From Bacillota bacterium (GTDB lineage Bacteria; Bacillota; Bacilli; Paenibacillales; UBA4045), in assembly GCA_023441055.1 (NCBI GenBank), contig JAEZQY010000057.1, positions 1-64,000 of the forward strand: a stretch of 64,000 nt of DNA, written 5' to 3'. The translations under genes were made by a program, and so were the position numbers. The notes beneath the pieces are model-generated. The model searched no databases, was not told where the DNA came from, and saw only the letters and a program-made list of their open reading frames with translations. Positions 50,596 to 58,590 of the stretch are shown in pieces. The first letter of the stretch is position 1. Each line of letters starts with the position of its first letter.

Positions 50596-51654
50596 ATGTC
50601 AGCTAAGAAGGATTGGTTCAGATGGGGAGCTACGGTAGCCGCAGTATTGGTTATTGTGTACAGCTTGGGTTATCTGCCGACTCCCTATGTCGTATATAAA
50701 CCGGGATTAGCAGTAGATGTCGGACCGATGGTGCATGTGGCGGAGGCCGATGCGGCGGCGGACAGCGTGATGATGCTGACTACTGTGAGGCAGCTGTATC
50801 CGAATTGGCTGTTGTTCTGGTATGCTCGCGTGCACCCGGACTGGGATATCTACAAGAAATCGGATATCTTCCGTGAAGGGGAATCTCGTGAAGAGTATTC
50901 ACAGCGACAGCAGTACGTCATGCTCTCCTCTCAGAGCAGTGCCATGCAAGCCGCGTATCGCGCGGCGGAAATCCCCTATGAACTGGCCTATGAGGGTGTA
51001 ATCGTATTGCGTACGATACCCGGGATGCCGGCAGCAGATAAGCTGCGTTCGGGGGATCGGATTGTTACCGTTAATGATGAGAAGATTACGAGGAGTGATG
51101 AGCTCATCAGCCTGGTGAGCGGCGCAGCTATAGGGGATTCGTATACAATCGTCGTGATGCGTGGCGAGGAAGCGGTGGAGAGTGAGATCGAGATCGGTGA
51201 CTTCTCAAGGCTGCCAGATTCCAGCAATGGAACGGAGAAGCAGCAGCCTGGCTTGGGCATTCAATTGGCCGACCTAATCGCTGTCAGAGCGGAGACAGCC
51301 TCCAAGCAGGTGGTCATTCAGGTTGATGATATTGGAGGACCGTCCGCGGGTCTGATCTTCGCGTTGGAGATCTATGATCAATTGACACAGGGCGATCTGA
51401 GCAGAGGGCATCGCATCGCCGGGACCGGTGAAATGGATACGAATGGAACGGTCGGCGCAATCGGCGGTGTGAAGCATAAGGTAGTCGCTGCTCATGAGCA
51501 GCAGGCGGATATCTTCTTCACGCCAACGAGCAATGCTGCAGAGGCTGCTGCGAAGGCGAAGGCGATTGGCACCGAGATGAAGGTTGTGCCAGTGGCGAAT
51601 TTGAAATCCGCTATTGATTATCTGGAGCAGCTGCCACCGAAGGGTGATGAATAG
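50596..51654 (+). CDS. ylbL: YlbL/SepM-type PDZ-Lon serine protease
   Basis: A 352-residue membrane-anchored protease. One N-terminal helix (about 10-27) is followed by a PDZ domain (VIVLRTIPGMPAADKLRSGDRIVTVN) and a Lon-type catalytic domain with the Ser-Lys dyad: Ser in GGPSAGLIFALEIYDQL and Lys in GGVKHKVVAAHEQ. The family includes SepM, which processes a peptide pheromone in streptococci, and YlbL, linked to DNA damage recovery in B. subtilis. ATG at 50596 has GGGAG 8 nt upstream. Its stop abuts the end of the convergent tmcAL gene. Confidence 0.92.
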   Translation: MSAKKDWFRWGATVAAVLVIVYSLGYLPTPYVVYKPGLAVDVGPMVHVAEADAAADSVMMLTTVRQLYPNWLLFWYARVHPDWDIYKKSDIFREGESREEYSQRQQYVMLSSQSSAMQAAYRAAEIPYELAYEGVIVLRTIPGMPAADKLRSGDRIVTVNDEKITRSDELISLVSGAAIGDSYTIVVMRGEEAVESEIEIGDFSRLPDSSNGTEKQQPGLGIQLADLIAVRAETASKQVVIQVDDIGGPSAGLIFALEIYDQLTQGDLSRGHRIAGTGEMDTNGTVGAIGGVKHKVVAAHEQQADIFFTPTSNAAEAAAKAKAIGTEMKVVPVANLKSAIDYLEQLPPKGDE

Positions 51655-52884
51655 CTAGAGCTGGATTGGGGATTGATAATAATCACGCTTGGCTTGCCAC
51701 AGATCAGGCTTGGTATGTGCGAGGCTGTAGATAGACGTCGCTCGGACGTCGACCAAGACAAGCGATGCGTTCTTGCTGGTTATCGTCGTTACAATCGGCC
51801 ATCGCGCCTGCTGCTTCATGCGGCTTAGGAGCTCGCGTCCGCGCGCATTAAATCCCAGCACACGCAGATAACCCGGTCCGTTACTCAGGTGCGTTCTAGT
51901 GAAATCTCGCTTATGCTGTTGGAGCAGGATACGCAGCAGCATGCGTTGAAGCTTGGTTCGCGTATATCGCTTGGTCTTCAGCTGATCAAGAAGCTCCGGT
52001 ACGGACAGGGGAGCAGAACGCAGCTTAGATAGTGCCTGCGTAATGCGATACTGCAGTCCTTCGTCGACTTCATCGTATTGCTCCAGCTGGGCATCGGATT
52101 GATTCAATAATTGGTAGAACAGCGGGATAGCAAGCGAATCCCAGGCGACAGGCCCCCGACCCTCGCCGAATTCACGCGCCAGGATGGACCGCGTGTAAGG
52201 TGGTAGATAGGGCGCTGCCTGCTCTAGACCGTTGCCATCAACTATCAATTGCCGTATGGCTGTCGCGCTGGCAATACGTTCATCTGTGATGCTGCTCTGA
52301 TGATAATCCGCGGCTATTCGAGGGATGGTGTATGGTTCAATTCGACTATTCAAGCGCTGCAAGGCAATCAGATAATGAAGCCCGAGGCTGTTATTGGGCT
52401 TACCCAGATCGATCCCAATCTGTTCAGAGTCGGTGAACGTTGCAATCGCTCGGCTATATGCTGCTGGATAGCTGATGCCCTGGCGCAGCTGTTCCTGAAG
52501 CAGCTGGCGAAAGCCCGCCGGTTCAGCTGCCAATATCTCAGCTAAAGCCCGCAGCTGGTCGAGCTCCCCGAGCTCGCTGCCATAGCAGAGGGAGTCGACA
52601 ATGCCGGTAGCATGCAACGAGGCAACCGCTCCGTACGCAAACCACTCCGCGGCTGAGGTGGAATAACGTACGGGCAGCTCGAGCACGAGGTCGACGCCCA
52701 TATGTAACGCTGCTTCAGCGCGCGCCCACTTGCCGATCAGCGCAGGCTCGCCGCGCTGCAGGAAGTGCCCGCTCATGACGGCGATGGATGCGTCCGCTCC
52801 CGCAGCGCGCTTGGCCGCCTCGAAGTGGTGTACATGACCATAATGAAGCGGGTTGTATTCTACAATTAAGCCTACAGTTCGCAT
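51655..52884 (-). CDS. tmcAL: tRNA(Met) cytidine acetate ligase TmcAL (YlbM)
   Basis: A 409-residue enzyme that makes acetylcytidine at the wobble base of elongator tRNA-Met from acetate and ATP. The nucleotidyltransferase HxGH-type motif is in VEYNPLHYGHVHHFE. MSGHFLQRGEPAL, YGSELGE and GKPNNSLGLHYLIAL are family signatures. GAGGG lies 7 nt before the ATG. It ends exactly where ylbL ends, with no spacer and no shared terminator. Confidence 0.93.
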   Translation of the reverse strand: MRTVGLIVEYNPLHYGHVHHFEAAKRAAGADASIAVMSGHFLQRGEPALIGKWARAEAALHMGVDLVLELPVRYSTSAAEWFAYGAVASLHATGIVDSLCYGSELGELDQLRALAEILAAEPAGFRQLLQEQLRQGISYPAAYSRAIATFTDSEQIGIDLGKPNNSLGLHYLIALQRLNSRIEPYTIPRIAADYHQSSITDERIASATAIRQLIVDGNGLEQAAPYLPPYTRSILAREFGEGRGPVAWDSLAIPLFYQLLNQSDAQLEQYDEVDEGLQYRITQALSKLRSAPLSVPELLDQLKTKRYTRTKLQRMLLRILLQQHKRDFTRTHLSNGPGYLRVLGFNARGRELLSRMKQQARWPIVTTITSKNASLVLVDVRATSIYSLAHTKPDLWQAKRDYYQSPIQL

Positions 52885-52966
52885 GGCGGTACCCTCTTTA
52901 TCAAGAAATCATTCCTTACTTGGACACTTACACTATATCATGATTTCAGCTTTCAAGTCTTTTTGG

Positions 52967-52996
52967 TTGACAAACGAATGGAAACATAGCTATAAT
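52967..52996 (+). promoter_or_regulatory. Consensus sigma-A promoter of ylbN-rpmF
   Basis: TTGACA (52967-52972) and TATAAT (52991-52996) are both perfect, 18 bp apart. Initiation falls near 53003, about 20 nt before the ylbN start, so the leader is very short. This is the strongest promoter by sequence in the window. Confidence 0.9.
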
Positions 52997-53021
52997 AACT
53001 TTGTTTGTTCGAGGTGATCCT

Positions 53022-53534
53022 ATGCAATTAAATCTGCGTGATGTGAGAAGCAAGAAGCTTACGCTGCATAATCAGCAGCTTGATCTTACAGAGATCGTTG
53101 AGGAAGAACCGAGTCTGCATGCCTCTAGTCCGATAACGGTGGAGACAGCGTTCAGTTCGGATGCCGATGAAGTGATCGTTAACGGACAAGCGACTGGCGA
53201 CTTGCAGTTGGTCTGCTCTCGTTGTCTAACGATTTTCGAACACCCATTGTCTGTAAGCTTTGAAGAGCGATTTACGAATGTGCCGCCTGACGACGAGCAG
53301 CTAGCTGCTGACAGCGAATTGGATGTTCATTACATAGCGGAGGATAAGGTTGAACTAACCCCCTATATAATGGAGAATATCATACTTGAATTGCCGCAAT
53401 TCCCGCTCTGTGACGAGCATTGCCTTGGATTATGTCCGACATGTGGACATAATCGCAATACAGAGCCTTGCGCATGTAAGAATGAGAAGATAGATCCTCG
53501 TTGGAGCGGACTTCAAGATTTATTCCAGTCATAA
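53022..53534 (+). CDS. ylbN: DUF177/YceD-family protein (YlbN)
   Basis: A 170-residue protein of the YceD/DUF177 family, found next to rpmF in most bacteria and implicated in 23S rRNA accumulation. A pair of cysteines (CSRCL near residue 67) and the C-terminal CDEHCLGLCPTCGHNRNTEPCAC suggest metal binding. ATG at 53022 follows GAGGTGATC; the longest frame begins upstream of this site. rpmF follows 32 bp downstream in the same transcript. Confidence 0.92.
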   Translation: MQLNLRDVRSKKLTLHNQQLDLTEIVEEEPSLHASSPITVETAFSSDADEVIVNGQATGDLQLVCSRCLTIFEHPLSVSFEERFTNVPPDDEQLAADSELDVHYIAEDKVELTPYIMENIILELPQFPLCDEHCLGLCPTCGHNRNTEPCACKNEKIDPRWSGLQDLFQS

Positions 53535-53566
53535 TTTACTTGTATATTCTGGTAGGAGGTGGGAAT

Positions 53567-53740
53567 ATGGCAGTACCTTTTCGTAAGATATCCAAAACAC
53601 GCCGTGACAAGCGCCGTACTCACTTTAAACTGAGTGTGCCTGGCATGGTAAAGTGCGACAATTGCGGCGAATTGAAATTAGCGCATCGCGTGTGCAAAGT
53701 TTGCGGCACCTACAAAGGCAGAGACATCGTTCAAGCCTAA
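53567..53740 (+). CDS. rpmF: 50S ribosomal protein L32
   Basis: A 57-residue ribosomal protein: MAVPFRKISKTRRDKRRTH start and a zinc ribbon CDNC-x9-CKVC near the end, so it is the zinc-binding (C+) form. AGGAGGTG lies 7 nt before the ATG. The 22 extra residues of the longest frame come from ylbN and are not translated. A strong terminator follows. Confidence 0.97.
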   Translation: MAVPFRKISKTRRDKRRTHFKLSVPGMVKCDNCGELKLAHRVCKVCGTYKGRDIVQA

Positions 53741-53768
53741 GTTCGCGCAGGTCAAATGAACCAAATCA

Positions 53769-53799
53769 AGCGTCCCCATCCTAATGGGGCGCTTTTTTT
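53769..53799 (+). terminator. Terminator after rpmF
   Basis: AGCG-T-CCCCAT (53769-53779) pairs with ATGGGGCGCT (53784-53793) with one bulged T, followed by seven T counting the last paired base. Confidence 0.9.
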
Positions 53800-53801
53800 G
53801 T

Positions 53802-53829
53802 TTGCAAAACAGATTGATTATTATATACT
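53802..53829 (+). promoter_or_regulatory. Promoter of the fapR fatty acid operon
   Basis: TTGCAA (53802-53807) and TATACT (53824-53829) are 16 bp apart. The predicted start, near 53836, lies inside the FapR operator. Confidence 0.6.
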
Positions 53830-53833
53830 ACTA

Positions 53834-53850
53834 CTAGTATCAGGTATTAA
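53834..53850. promoter_or_regulatory. FapR operator
   Basis: CTAGTATCAGGTATTAA resembles the B. subtilis FapR site TTAGTACCTGATACTAA at most positions, including the GTAtC and GGTAtTAA half-sites. It lies immediately after the -10 of fapR itself. Autoregulation by FapR with malonyl-CoA as the inducer is established in B. subtilis. Confidence 0.7.
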
Positions 53851-53862
53851 GTTTCGAGCGAC

Positions 53863-54441
53863 ATGGAGGTGCTACCGATCGAACGTCTGCCCAAACGCGA
53901 ACGCCAGCACCGGCTGGTTAAAGCGATTGAAGAAAATCCGTTCATAACCGATGAGGAATTGATGCGACTATTCCATGTGAGCATACAAACGATCAGACTG
54001 GATCGATTGGAGCTGTCGATCCCCGAGCTCAGAGAGCGGATGAAGCAGATGGCGGAGCAGACCTATGACCAGGTGCGCTCGCTGCCGCTGGATGAAGTAA
54101 TCGGCGATATTATTGATCTGCAGCTGGATAAGAGCGGAATCTCGCTGCTCGAGATTGCTGAGCATCATGTCTTCTCGCGTACGAAGATCGCGCGCGGTCA
54201 CCACCTCTTCGCCCAGGCTAATTCGTTGGCGGTTGCGCTCATCAATGATGAGGTCGCGCTGACCGCTTCGGCTGATATTAAGTTTATCCGATCGGTCAAG
54301 CTTGGCGAGAAGTGCGTGGCGAAGGCGCAGGTGCGCTCGATATCCCGAGGCAAGCTGAAGGCGAATGTCGAGGTTGCCAGTTATGTGGGTGAGGAGCTCG
54401 TATTCAAGGGAGACTTCGTCATCTATCGTACTCATCAATAG
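53863..54441 (+). CDS. fapR: Transcription factor FapR (fatty acid and phospholipid regulator)
   Basis: A 192-residue repressor of fatty acid synthesis genes, released by malonyl-CoA. The N-terminal helix-turn-helix (DEELMRLFHVSIQTIRLDRLELSIPELRERMK) is nearly the same as in Bacillus, and the C-terminal half is a hot-dog fold that binds the effector. The start is unusual: ATG 53863 has no upstream ribosome site, whereas GGAGGTG lies inside codons 1-3. True initiation may be a few codons later, possibly at a rare start such as ATC 53878. The operator upstream indicates autoregulation. It heads the operon to fabF. Confidence 0.93.
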   Translation: MEVLPIERLPKRERQHRLVKAIEENPFITDEELMRLFHVSIQTIRLDRLELSIPELRERMKQMAEQTYDQVRSLPLDEVIGDIIDLQLDKSGISLLEIAEHHVFSRTKIARGHHLFAQANSLAVALINDEVALTASADIKFIRSVKLGEKCVAKAQVRSISRGKLKANVEVASYVGEELVFKGDFVIYRTHQ

Positions 54442-54458
54442 TCAGGAGGAATACACCA

Positions 54459-55457
54459 GTGCGGATTGCGATTGATGCAATGGGAGGAGACAATGCGCCA
54501 CAAGCCAATGTGCTTGGAGCTCTTAAGGCAGCGCGTGAATGGACAGATACTCAGATTTATCTAATTGGCGATGAACAGAAGCTGGCTCCGCTGGCCAAGG
54601 ATAAACCTGCGAACATGCATATTCGTCATACGTCAGAGGTTATTGAAGCGGACGATGAACCTGTGAAGGCGGTCAGACGCAAGAAGGATGCATCGATGGT
54701 TGTAGCCGGCAGGATGGTCAAGGAAGGCGAAGCCGATGCGATGATCTCCTCGGGCAATACTGGCGCGCTCATGACTACAGGATTGCTCGTTATTGGTCGT
54801 GTTGACGGCGTGGAACGGCCGGCGCTGGCACAGATGCTGCCTACCATGGACGGAGTAGGTGTGCTGGTGCTGGATCTTGGCGCGAATATGGACGCCTCCG
54901 CCGAGCAGCTGCTGCAGTACGCGATCATGGGTACGGTATACAGACAGAAGGCGAACGGTATTGCGAAGCCGCGCGTGGGGCTACTCAACGTAGGAACGGA
55001 AGAGATGAAGGGCAATGAGCTGACGAAGGCGGCTTATCCGCTGCTGCAGCAAGCCGATATCCATTTCATTGGTAATGTTGAAGCGCGTGATGTATTAGCG
55101 GGGGCATGCGACGTGCTGGTCTGTGATGGATTCGCGGGCAATATTCTGCTCAAGTCGCTGGAGGGAACAGCAGCCACGATCTTCTCCGCTCTCAAGAAGG
55201 AATTCACCAGCAGCTTCCTGTCGAAGGTAGCCGCGGGCATCCTGGCGCCGGGCATTCGCAAGTTCCGCAGCCAGATGGATTATCGCGAGTACGGCGGCGC
55301 GCCGCTCTTCGGTCTGAAGGGGTTATGCGTCAAGGGGCACGGTTCCTCCGACGAGATCGCCGTCTACAACGCAATCAGACAAGCGAGGACGATGCTGCAG
55401 CATGAATTAATAGAGACAATCTCCTCGGAAATTAATAGGAAGAGAGTGGAAGCATAA
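54459..55457 (+). CDS. plsX: Phosphate acyltransferase PlsX
   Basis: A 332-residue enzyme making acyl-phosphate from acyl-ACP, the first step towards phosphatidic acid in Firmicutes. MRIAIDAMGGDNAP at the start, SSGNTGALM, LDLGANMD and FAGNILLKSLEG are family motifs. GTG start with AGGAGGA 8 nt upstream. The stop overlaps the fabH ATG by one base, so the two are coupled. Confidence 0.96.
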   Translation: MRIAIDAMGGDNAPQANVLGALKAAREWTDTQIYLIGDEQKLAPLAKDKPANMHIRHTSEVIEADDEPVKAVRRKKDASMVVAGRMVKEGEADAMISSGNTGALMTTGLLVIGRVDGVERPALAQMLPTMDGVGVLVLDLGANMDASAEQLLQYAIMGTVYRQKANGIAKPRVGLLNVGTEEMKGNELTKAAYPLLQQADIHFIGNVEARDVLAGACDVLVCDGFAGNILLKSLEGTAATIFSALKKEFTSSFLSKVAAGILAPGIRKFRSQMDYREYGGAPLFGLKGLCVKGHGSSDEIAVYNAIRQARTMLQHELIETISSEINRKRVEA

Positions 55458-56398
55458 TGGCAATTGTCCCTGTGGGCATTCTAGGTGCGGGTAGTTATGC
55501 GCCTGAACGAATTTTAACCAATCAAGATTTAGAACGTATGGTCGATACGAATGAAGAGTGGATCGTTAGCAGGACCGGCATCAAGGAGCGTCGAATCGCC
55601 GATGAGACGCAGACGACTTCAGATTTAGCCTATGAGGCTGCCCGACGCGCGCTGGCGCATTCCGGACTTGCGCCTGAGGATATCGATCTGGTAATCGTGG
55701 CTACGATAACGGGCGACGCGACGTTCCCGTCTACGGCCTGCGTGCTGCAGGAGCGTCTGGGGCTTAAGAACGCGGCAGCCTTCGATCTGGGAGCGGCGTG
55801 CTCAGGCTTCATCTACGCGCTATCCAATGCGAATAATTACATCGCGCTCGGTACGTATAAGCATGCGCTGGTTGTCGGCGCGGAACGGTTATCCAGCATT
55901 ACCAATTATGAGGATCGTAACACCTGCATCCTGTTCGGCGACGGTGCGGGTGCGGTCGTGCTCGGACCGGTTGCTGAGGGACGCGGTTTCCAATCATTCG
56001 TGCTTGGTTCGGATGGAACGGGCGGTCCTCTGTTGAATAAGGATGAGCATGGTCATATCTATATGAATGGACGCGAGGTGTTCAAATTCGCTGTGCGTAT
56101 TATGGGCTCAGCGGCAGAGGAAGCGCTCAGTAAGGCGGGCAAGCAGAAGTCCGATGTCGATCTGCTCGTTCCGCATCAGGCTAATATCCGCATCATCGAC
56201 GCGGCATTGGAAAGGCTCGAGCTGTCCCCAGACAAGTGTATGGTGAATCTCGATCGATATGGGAATGCGTCGGCTGCCTCGATCCCGCTCGCGCTCGCTG
56301 AAGCTGTCGAGCAAGGTCGGGTAAAGGAAGGCGATACGCTTGTATTGGTTGGCTTCGGCGGCGGGCTTACGTGGGGCTCATCCGTATTAGTATGGTAA
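55457..56398 (+). CDS. fabH: 3-oxoacyl-ACP synthase III (FabH)
   Basis: A 313-residue initiating condensing enzyme (acyl-CoA plus malonyl-ACP). The Cys-His-Asn triad is visible: Cys in GAACSGFIYAL, His in PHQANIRI and Asn in YGNASAASI. It selects the starter unit and so the branched-chain pattern of the lipids. Start overlaps the plsX stop by one base. A single fabH is seen here; Bacillus has two, so a second may lie elsewhere. Confidence 0.95.
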   Translation: MAIVPVGILGAGSYAPERILTNQDLERMVDTNEEWIVSRTGIKERRIADETQTTSDLAYEAARRALAHSGLAPEDIDLVIVATITGDATFPSTACVLQERLGLKNAAAFDLGAACSGFIYALSNANNYIALGTYKHALVVGAERLSSITNYEDRNTCILFGDGAGAVVLGPVAEGRGFQSFVLGSDGTGGPLLNKDEHGHIYMNGREVFKFAVRIMGSAAEEALSKAGKQKSDVDLLVPHQANIRIIDAALERLELSPDKCMVNLDRYGNASAASIPLALAEAVEQGRVKEGDTLVLVGFGGGLTWGSSVLVW

Positions 56399-56437
56399 AA
56401 GCATTAGCTACTGTGAATGGAGAGAGAGGAAATCAAC

Positions 56438-57382
56438 ATGGGGAAGCTCGCGTTCGTATTCCCGGGACAGGGAGCGCAAGCAGTTGGAATGGGAAAGGAT
56501 GCGTTCGAGGCCAGCAGTGCGGCTCGAGCGTTATTCTCGAAGGCTGACGAAGTACTTGGTTATCGCTTGTCTGATATCATATTCAATGGTCCCGAGGAGC
56601 AGCTGAAGCTGACTTATCATACGCAGCCTGCGCTGTTGACCGTAAGCGTTGCGCTGCTCGGATGGCTGGACGATGCTGGCGTACGGCCGGACTATGTGGC
56701 CGGTCATAGTCTGGGTGAATACAGTGCGCTCGTAGCGGCTGGTGTAATCAGCTTCGAGGACGCGGTGCGAGCTGTACGTCTCCGCGGCGAGTTTATGGAC
56801 AGGGCCGTGCCGAGCGGGAAGGGTGCAATGGCCGCCGTGCTGGGGGCTGAGCGGGAGGCGCTGGAAGCGCTGTGCCGGCAGCTTACTGATGATACGGATA
56901 CCATTGAACTGGCGAATGTCAATTGTCCCGGACAAATTGTCGTATCTGGCAGTAAGATTGGAGTGGACGGCATCGTTGCGCGCGGCAAGGAAGCAGGCGC
57001 CAAGCGGGTAATTCCACTTGAGGTGAGCGGTCCGTTCCATTCGTCTCTGATGAAGCCTGCTGCTGCGCAATTAGCGGAGGTGTTGCAGCAGTTGACGCTG
57101 CGGCCGGCGGAGGTGCCGGTTGTAGCCAACGTGACTGCAGCGCCTGTGACGGATGCCGAGTTGATTCGCTCCTTATTGGTCCAGCAGGTGTATTCGCCGG
57201 TGCTATGGGAAGACAGCGTGACTCGCATGATCGACGAAGGTGTTGACACATTTGTAGAAATTGGTTCAGGAGCCGTATTGAGCGGTCTGATCAAGAAGAT
57301 TGATCGCACGGTAACCTGTCACACACTGAATAGCGTATCTAGTATCGAGAAATTCGTGGAGGAGGTGTCGCAGCATGCTTAA
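56438..57382 (+). CDS. fabD: Malonyl-CoA:ACP transacylase (FabD)
   Basis: A 314-residue transferase that loads malonate onto ACP. The nucleophile Ser lies in GHSLGEYSAL; GQGAQAVGMGK near the start and SGPFHSSLMKPA (catalytic His) are also present. ATG at 56438 follows AGAGAGGA. It overlaps fabG by 8 bp. Confidence 0.96.
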   Translation: MGKLAFVFPGQGAQAVGMGKDAFEASSAARALFSKADEVLGYRLSDIIFNGPEEQLKLTYHTQPALLTVSVALLGWLDDAGVRPDYVAGHSLGEYSALVAAGVISFEDAVRAVRLRGEFMDRAVPSGKGAMAAVLGAEREALEALCRQLTDDTDTIELANVNCPGQIVVSGSKIGVDGIVARGKEAGAKRVIPLEVSGPFHSSLMKPAAAQLAEVLQQLTLRPAEVPVVANVTAAPVTDAELIRSLLVQQVYSPVLWEDSVTRMIDEGVDTFVEIGSGAVLSGLIKKIDRTVTCHTLNSVSSIEKFVEEVSQHA

Positions 57383-58118
57383 CGGTAAGACGGCGCTAGT
57401 AACTGGCGCTTCCAGAGGAATTGGCCGTGCCATCGCGCTCGCGCTCGCGGAGGCGGGCGCAGATGTCTTGGTCAACTATGCCGGCAACGAGCAGGCGGCG
57501 GCAGAGGTCGTACAGGCGATTCGCACAATGGGCAGACGCGCAGAGAAGATTCAGGCGAATGTGGGCTCCGCAGACGAGGTTGACACCATGGTCAAGGCTG
57601 CGCTGGAGCAATTCGGACGATTGGATATTCTGGTGAATAATGCTGGAATTACGCGCGACAATCTGTTGATGCGTATGAAGGAAGAGGAATTCGATGACGT
57701 GATCAACATTAATCTGAAGGGCGTATTCAACTGTATTAAGGCTGTATCCCGGCCGATGATGAAGCAGCGCTCTGGCACGATCATCAATATATCCTCTGTT
57801 GTAGGGGTATTGGGCAACCCGGGGCAGGCTAATTATGTGGCTGCCAAGGCAGGCGTTATCGGCTTGACGAAATCGTCCGCGCGCGAGCTGGCGGCGCGTA
57901 ATATTACGGTCAATTGCGTAGCTCCTGGATTTACCGAGACGGATATGACCCAGGACTTATCGGATGAGCTGAAGTCTGCGATGCTGGCTCAAATCCCGTT
58001 AAACCGCATGGGAACGGCGTCGGAAATCGCCAAGGTGGTCCTGTTCCTGGCCTCTGACGCGGCTTCGTATATGACCGGACAGACACTTCATGTAGACGGC
58101 GGTATGTATATGCCGTAA
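57375..58118 (+). CDS. fabG: 3-oxoacyl-ACP reductase (FabG)
   Basis: A 247-residue short-chain dehydrogenase performing the NADPH-dependent reduction in chain elongation. The TGASRGIGRAIA cofactor loop, NNAGITRDNLLMRM, catalytic Ser (NISSVVG), Tyr and Lys (YVAAKAG) are intact. GGAGGAGGTG precedes the ATG, inside fabD. Same operon. Confidence 0.97.
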   Translation: MLNGKTALVTGASRGIGRAIALALAEAGADVLVNYAGNEQAAAEVVQAIRTMGRRAEKIQANVGSADEVDTMVKAALEQFGRLDILVNNAGITRDNLLMRMKEEEFDDVININLKGVFNCIKAVSRPMMKQRSGTIINISSVVGVLGNPGQANYVAAKAGVIGLTKSSARELAARNITVNCVAPGFTETDMTQDLSDELKSAMLAQIPLNRMGTASEIAKVVLFLASDAASYMTGQTLHVDGGMYMP

Positions 58119-58137
58119 AGCCAATTATTATGATTAG

Positions 58138-58179
58138 GTCAGTATGGTAATTTGAATGGAAGTTTCGTATAATACCATA
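58138..58179 (+). promoter_or_regulatory. Possible internal promoter and inverted repeat upstream of acpP
   Basis: TATAAT at 58168-58173 with weak -35 TGGTAA (58145-58150) 17 bp upstream. TATGGTA (58143-58149) and TACCATA (58173-58179) form a 7-bp inverted repeat spanning the promoter. This could give acpP its own transcription start; the symmetry could be an operator or a leader hairpin. Pattern only. Confidence 0.4.
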
Positions 58180-58206
58180 GAGAATGCTTGGAGGAGGTGA
58201 ACCACA

Positions 58207-58443
58207 ATGTCTGATATTTATGATCGCGTGAAGAAGATCGTCATCGATCGCTTGGGAGTGGAAGAAGCAGAAGTAACTGCGGAGGCTTCCTTCAAGGACG
58301 ATCTCGGCGCTGATTCTCTTGACGTAGTAGAATTGGTGATGGAGCTCGAGGATGAGTTCGATCTGGAAATCTCCGATGAAGACGCCGAGAAGGTAACGAC
58401 AGTGGGCGAGGTTGTGAAATACATAGAGGCTCAACAATCCTAG
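58207..58443 (+). CDS. acpP: Acyl carrier protein
   Basis: A 78-residue acidic carrier that holds the growing acyl chain on 4'-phosphopantetheine. The attachment site is Ser37 in GADSLDVVELVM. GGAGGAGGTGA lies before the ATG. It is flanked by a possible promoter upstream and a hairpin downstream, consistent with the need for high ACP levels. Confidence 0.98.
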   Translation: MSDIYDRVKKIVIDRLGVEEAEVTAEASFKDDLGADSLDVVELVMELEDEFDLEISDEDAEKVTTVGEVVKYIEAQQS

Positions 58444-58454
58444 AGTAGGCACAG

Positions 58455-58496
58455 GTCCCGTAACAAGCTTCGGCTCGCAGCGGGACTGTTCCTTAT
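58455..58496 (+). terminator. Attenuator-like hairpin between acpP and fabF
   Basis: GTCCCG (58455-58460) pairs with CGGGAC (58481-58486), enclosing AGC-TTCG-GCT, followed by TGTTCCTTATT. The T-tract is imperfect, so partial termination is more likely than a full stop. Confidence 0.5.
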
Positions 58497-58590
58497 TACA
58501 GCCTATATGTCTGATTGGCAATGAACGGGTAACAGATATTCATACCAGTGTATATAGAATTAATTAGTAGCAGAGGTTGGGTGGTCACGA

